From contig CAWATZ010000001.1 of the NCBI GenBank assembly GCA_963784995.1, positions 806,001-870,000 on the forward strand: a stretch of 64,000 bases of DNA, written 5' to 3'. Each line of letters opens with the position of its first letter. Position 1 is the first letter of the stretch. The notes below the pieces were generated by a model that did not search any database, was not told the origin of the DNA, and saw only the letters and a list, made by a program, of their open reading frames with translations. This document shows, piece by piece, positions 63,298-64,000 of the stretch. A program made the translations under genes and the position numbers. Origin of the DNA: CAWATZ01 sp963784995. Its GTDB lineage: Bacteria > Planctomycetota > Planctomycetia > Gemmatales > Gemmataceae.

Positions 63298-64000
63298 CTA
63301 CAGCACGTCGATGCTGACACTGCCGGTCAGCGAGCTGTTATGGGTGTCGGTGATGGTGATCTTCTGCTTGCCCTTCGTTCGCAGGACCAATCCGGTGAAG
63401 GTGTGGACGCCCTTGTCGGTCGCCGTGAAGGTGTAGTTGCTGGGCAGCTTGGCCCTCGTGTCCGTGCTGCTGAAATGCACCGTGCCAGTATAGCCGGTGA
63501 CCACGTTGCCGTAAGCGTCCTCGACCGTCAGCGTCAGGCTGAAGGTCACGCCGGCGCTAACGCTGGAGGGGGCCGTAATGACAAATGTGTTCGCCGCTGC
63601 CGGGTTCACCGTGATACCCACGTCCGTGCCCGTGAGGCCGGACGTGCCCGTGGCCATGATGGACTGCGTGCCGGCCGTCTTCAGCGTGGCGCTGAACCGG
63701 CCAGTGCTGTTGGTGAGGGTAGCCGCCGCGGGCAGCACGGCCTTGGCATCGCTGCTGCTGAACTGCACCGTGCCCGTATAGCCGGTGGCCACGTTGCCGT
63801 AGGGATCCTCGGCGGTGACAGTAAAGGTGCCCGGCGTGCCCGCGGTGATGGGCGACGGGAAGCCGCTGACGACGAGCTTGCTGGCCGCCGCCGGGAGCAC
63901 CGTGGTGCTCTCGTCCGTGCCGGTGAGGCCGGACGTGTCGGTGGCGGTGATCAAAGGGGTGCCGGCGGCCTTCAGGGTGGCGGTGAAGGTGTGCGTGCCG
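63298..64000 (-). CDS. C-terminal part of a fourth Ig-like-repeat surface protein (runs off window)
   Basis: Open to the window edge; at least 234 residues. It carries Ig-like repeats (VTAEDPYGNVATGYTGTVQF, TVEDAYGNVVTGYTGTVHF, LPSNYTFTATDKGVHTFTG) and the conserved end NSSLTGSVSIDVL, like the beta-helix proteins at 50780 and 53779. The beta-helix and N-terminus would lie beyond 64000. It is upstream of the sigma/kinase operon on the same strand. Confidence 0.8.
   Translation of the reverse strand, partial: GTHTFTATLKAAGTPLITATDTSGLTGTDESTTVLPAAASKLVVSGFPSPITAGTPGTFTVTAEDPYGNVATGYTGTVQFSSSDAKAVLPAAATLTNSTGRFSATLKTAGTQSIMATGTSGLTGTDVGITVNPAAANTFVITAPSSVSAGVTFSLTLTVEDAYGNVVTGYTGTVHFSSTDTRAKLPSNYTFTATDKGVHTFTGLVLRTKGKQKITITDTHNSSLTGSVSIDVL

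Overview
This is a GC-rich bacterial chromosome segment from a planctomycete, most likely the Gemmata/Gemmataceae side of the phylum. The pointers are ECF sigma factors fused to WD40 propellers, ATGA-coupled sigma factor/Ser-Thr kinase pairs, DUF1559 pseudopilins, a DUF1549/DUF1553 plus DUF1501 pair, a PVC-type propeller/heme-binding protein, a C25-like peptidase, and secreted beta-helix proteins with the N-terminal motif LEALEDRTVPS. No rRNA, tRNA, CRISPR array, integrase or transposase was recognised.

Layout. 1-2.3 kb: two DUF4365-like proteins (the first frameshifted) and three small hypotheticals. 2.3-9 kb: a solute-binding protein and two modular zinc-ribbon/transmembrane paralogues (one with a trypsin-like protease, one with two OB-fold domains). 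9.4-15.4 kb (minus strand): prolyl oligopeptidase, dapB, a DUF1080 protein, a hypothetical and a C25-like peptidase. 15.6-18.4 kb: sigma/kinase operon. 18.4-27 kb: heme-binding propeller protein, a zinc-ribbon hypothetical, two alpha/alpha-toroid (prenyltransferase-like) proteins and a ceramidase-like protein. 27-33 kb: two divergent sigma-WD40 fusions. 33.4-39 kb: outer-membrane barrel, an FG-GAP protein with an in-frame TGA (candidate selenoprotein), an ATPase_2/DUF234-type ATPase behind a large palindrome, and an antitoxin-like/HNH pair. 38.9-42.4 kb: two WD40 proteins. 42.9-48.5 kb: frameshift-ridden DUF1549/DUF1553 and DUF1501 genes, a DUF1559 pseudopilin and a small lipoprotein. 48.6-64 kb (minus strand): TPR-sulfotransferase, three beta-helix surface proteins plus the end of a fourth, a truncated TPR copy, a second DUF1559 protein, and a second sigma/kinase-WD40 operon.

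Two features stand out genome-wide. Long, near-perfect inverted repeats of several families lie between genes and in two cases inside reading frames. Many genes carry single-base frameshifts with the protein sequence preserved on both sides; these are concentrated at 42.9-47 kb and could be sequencing errors or recent decay.

The most interesting candidates are: (1) the FG-GAP protein at 34838-36019, whose reading frame continues through a TGA followed by TGC with a plausible SECIS hairpin; (2) the ATPase/nuclease-like gene at 36223 with a 21-bp-arm palindrome touching its ribosome binding site; (3) the coupled antitoxin-like/HNH pair; (4) the beta-helix/TPR-sulfotransferase array, with a visible recombination scar and shared leaders.
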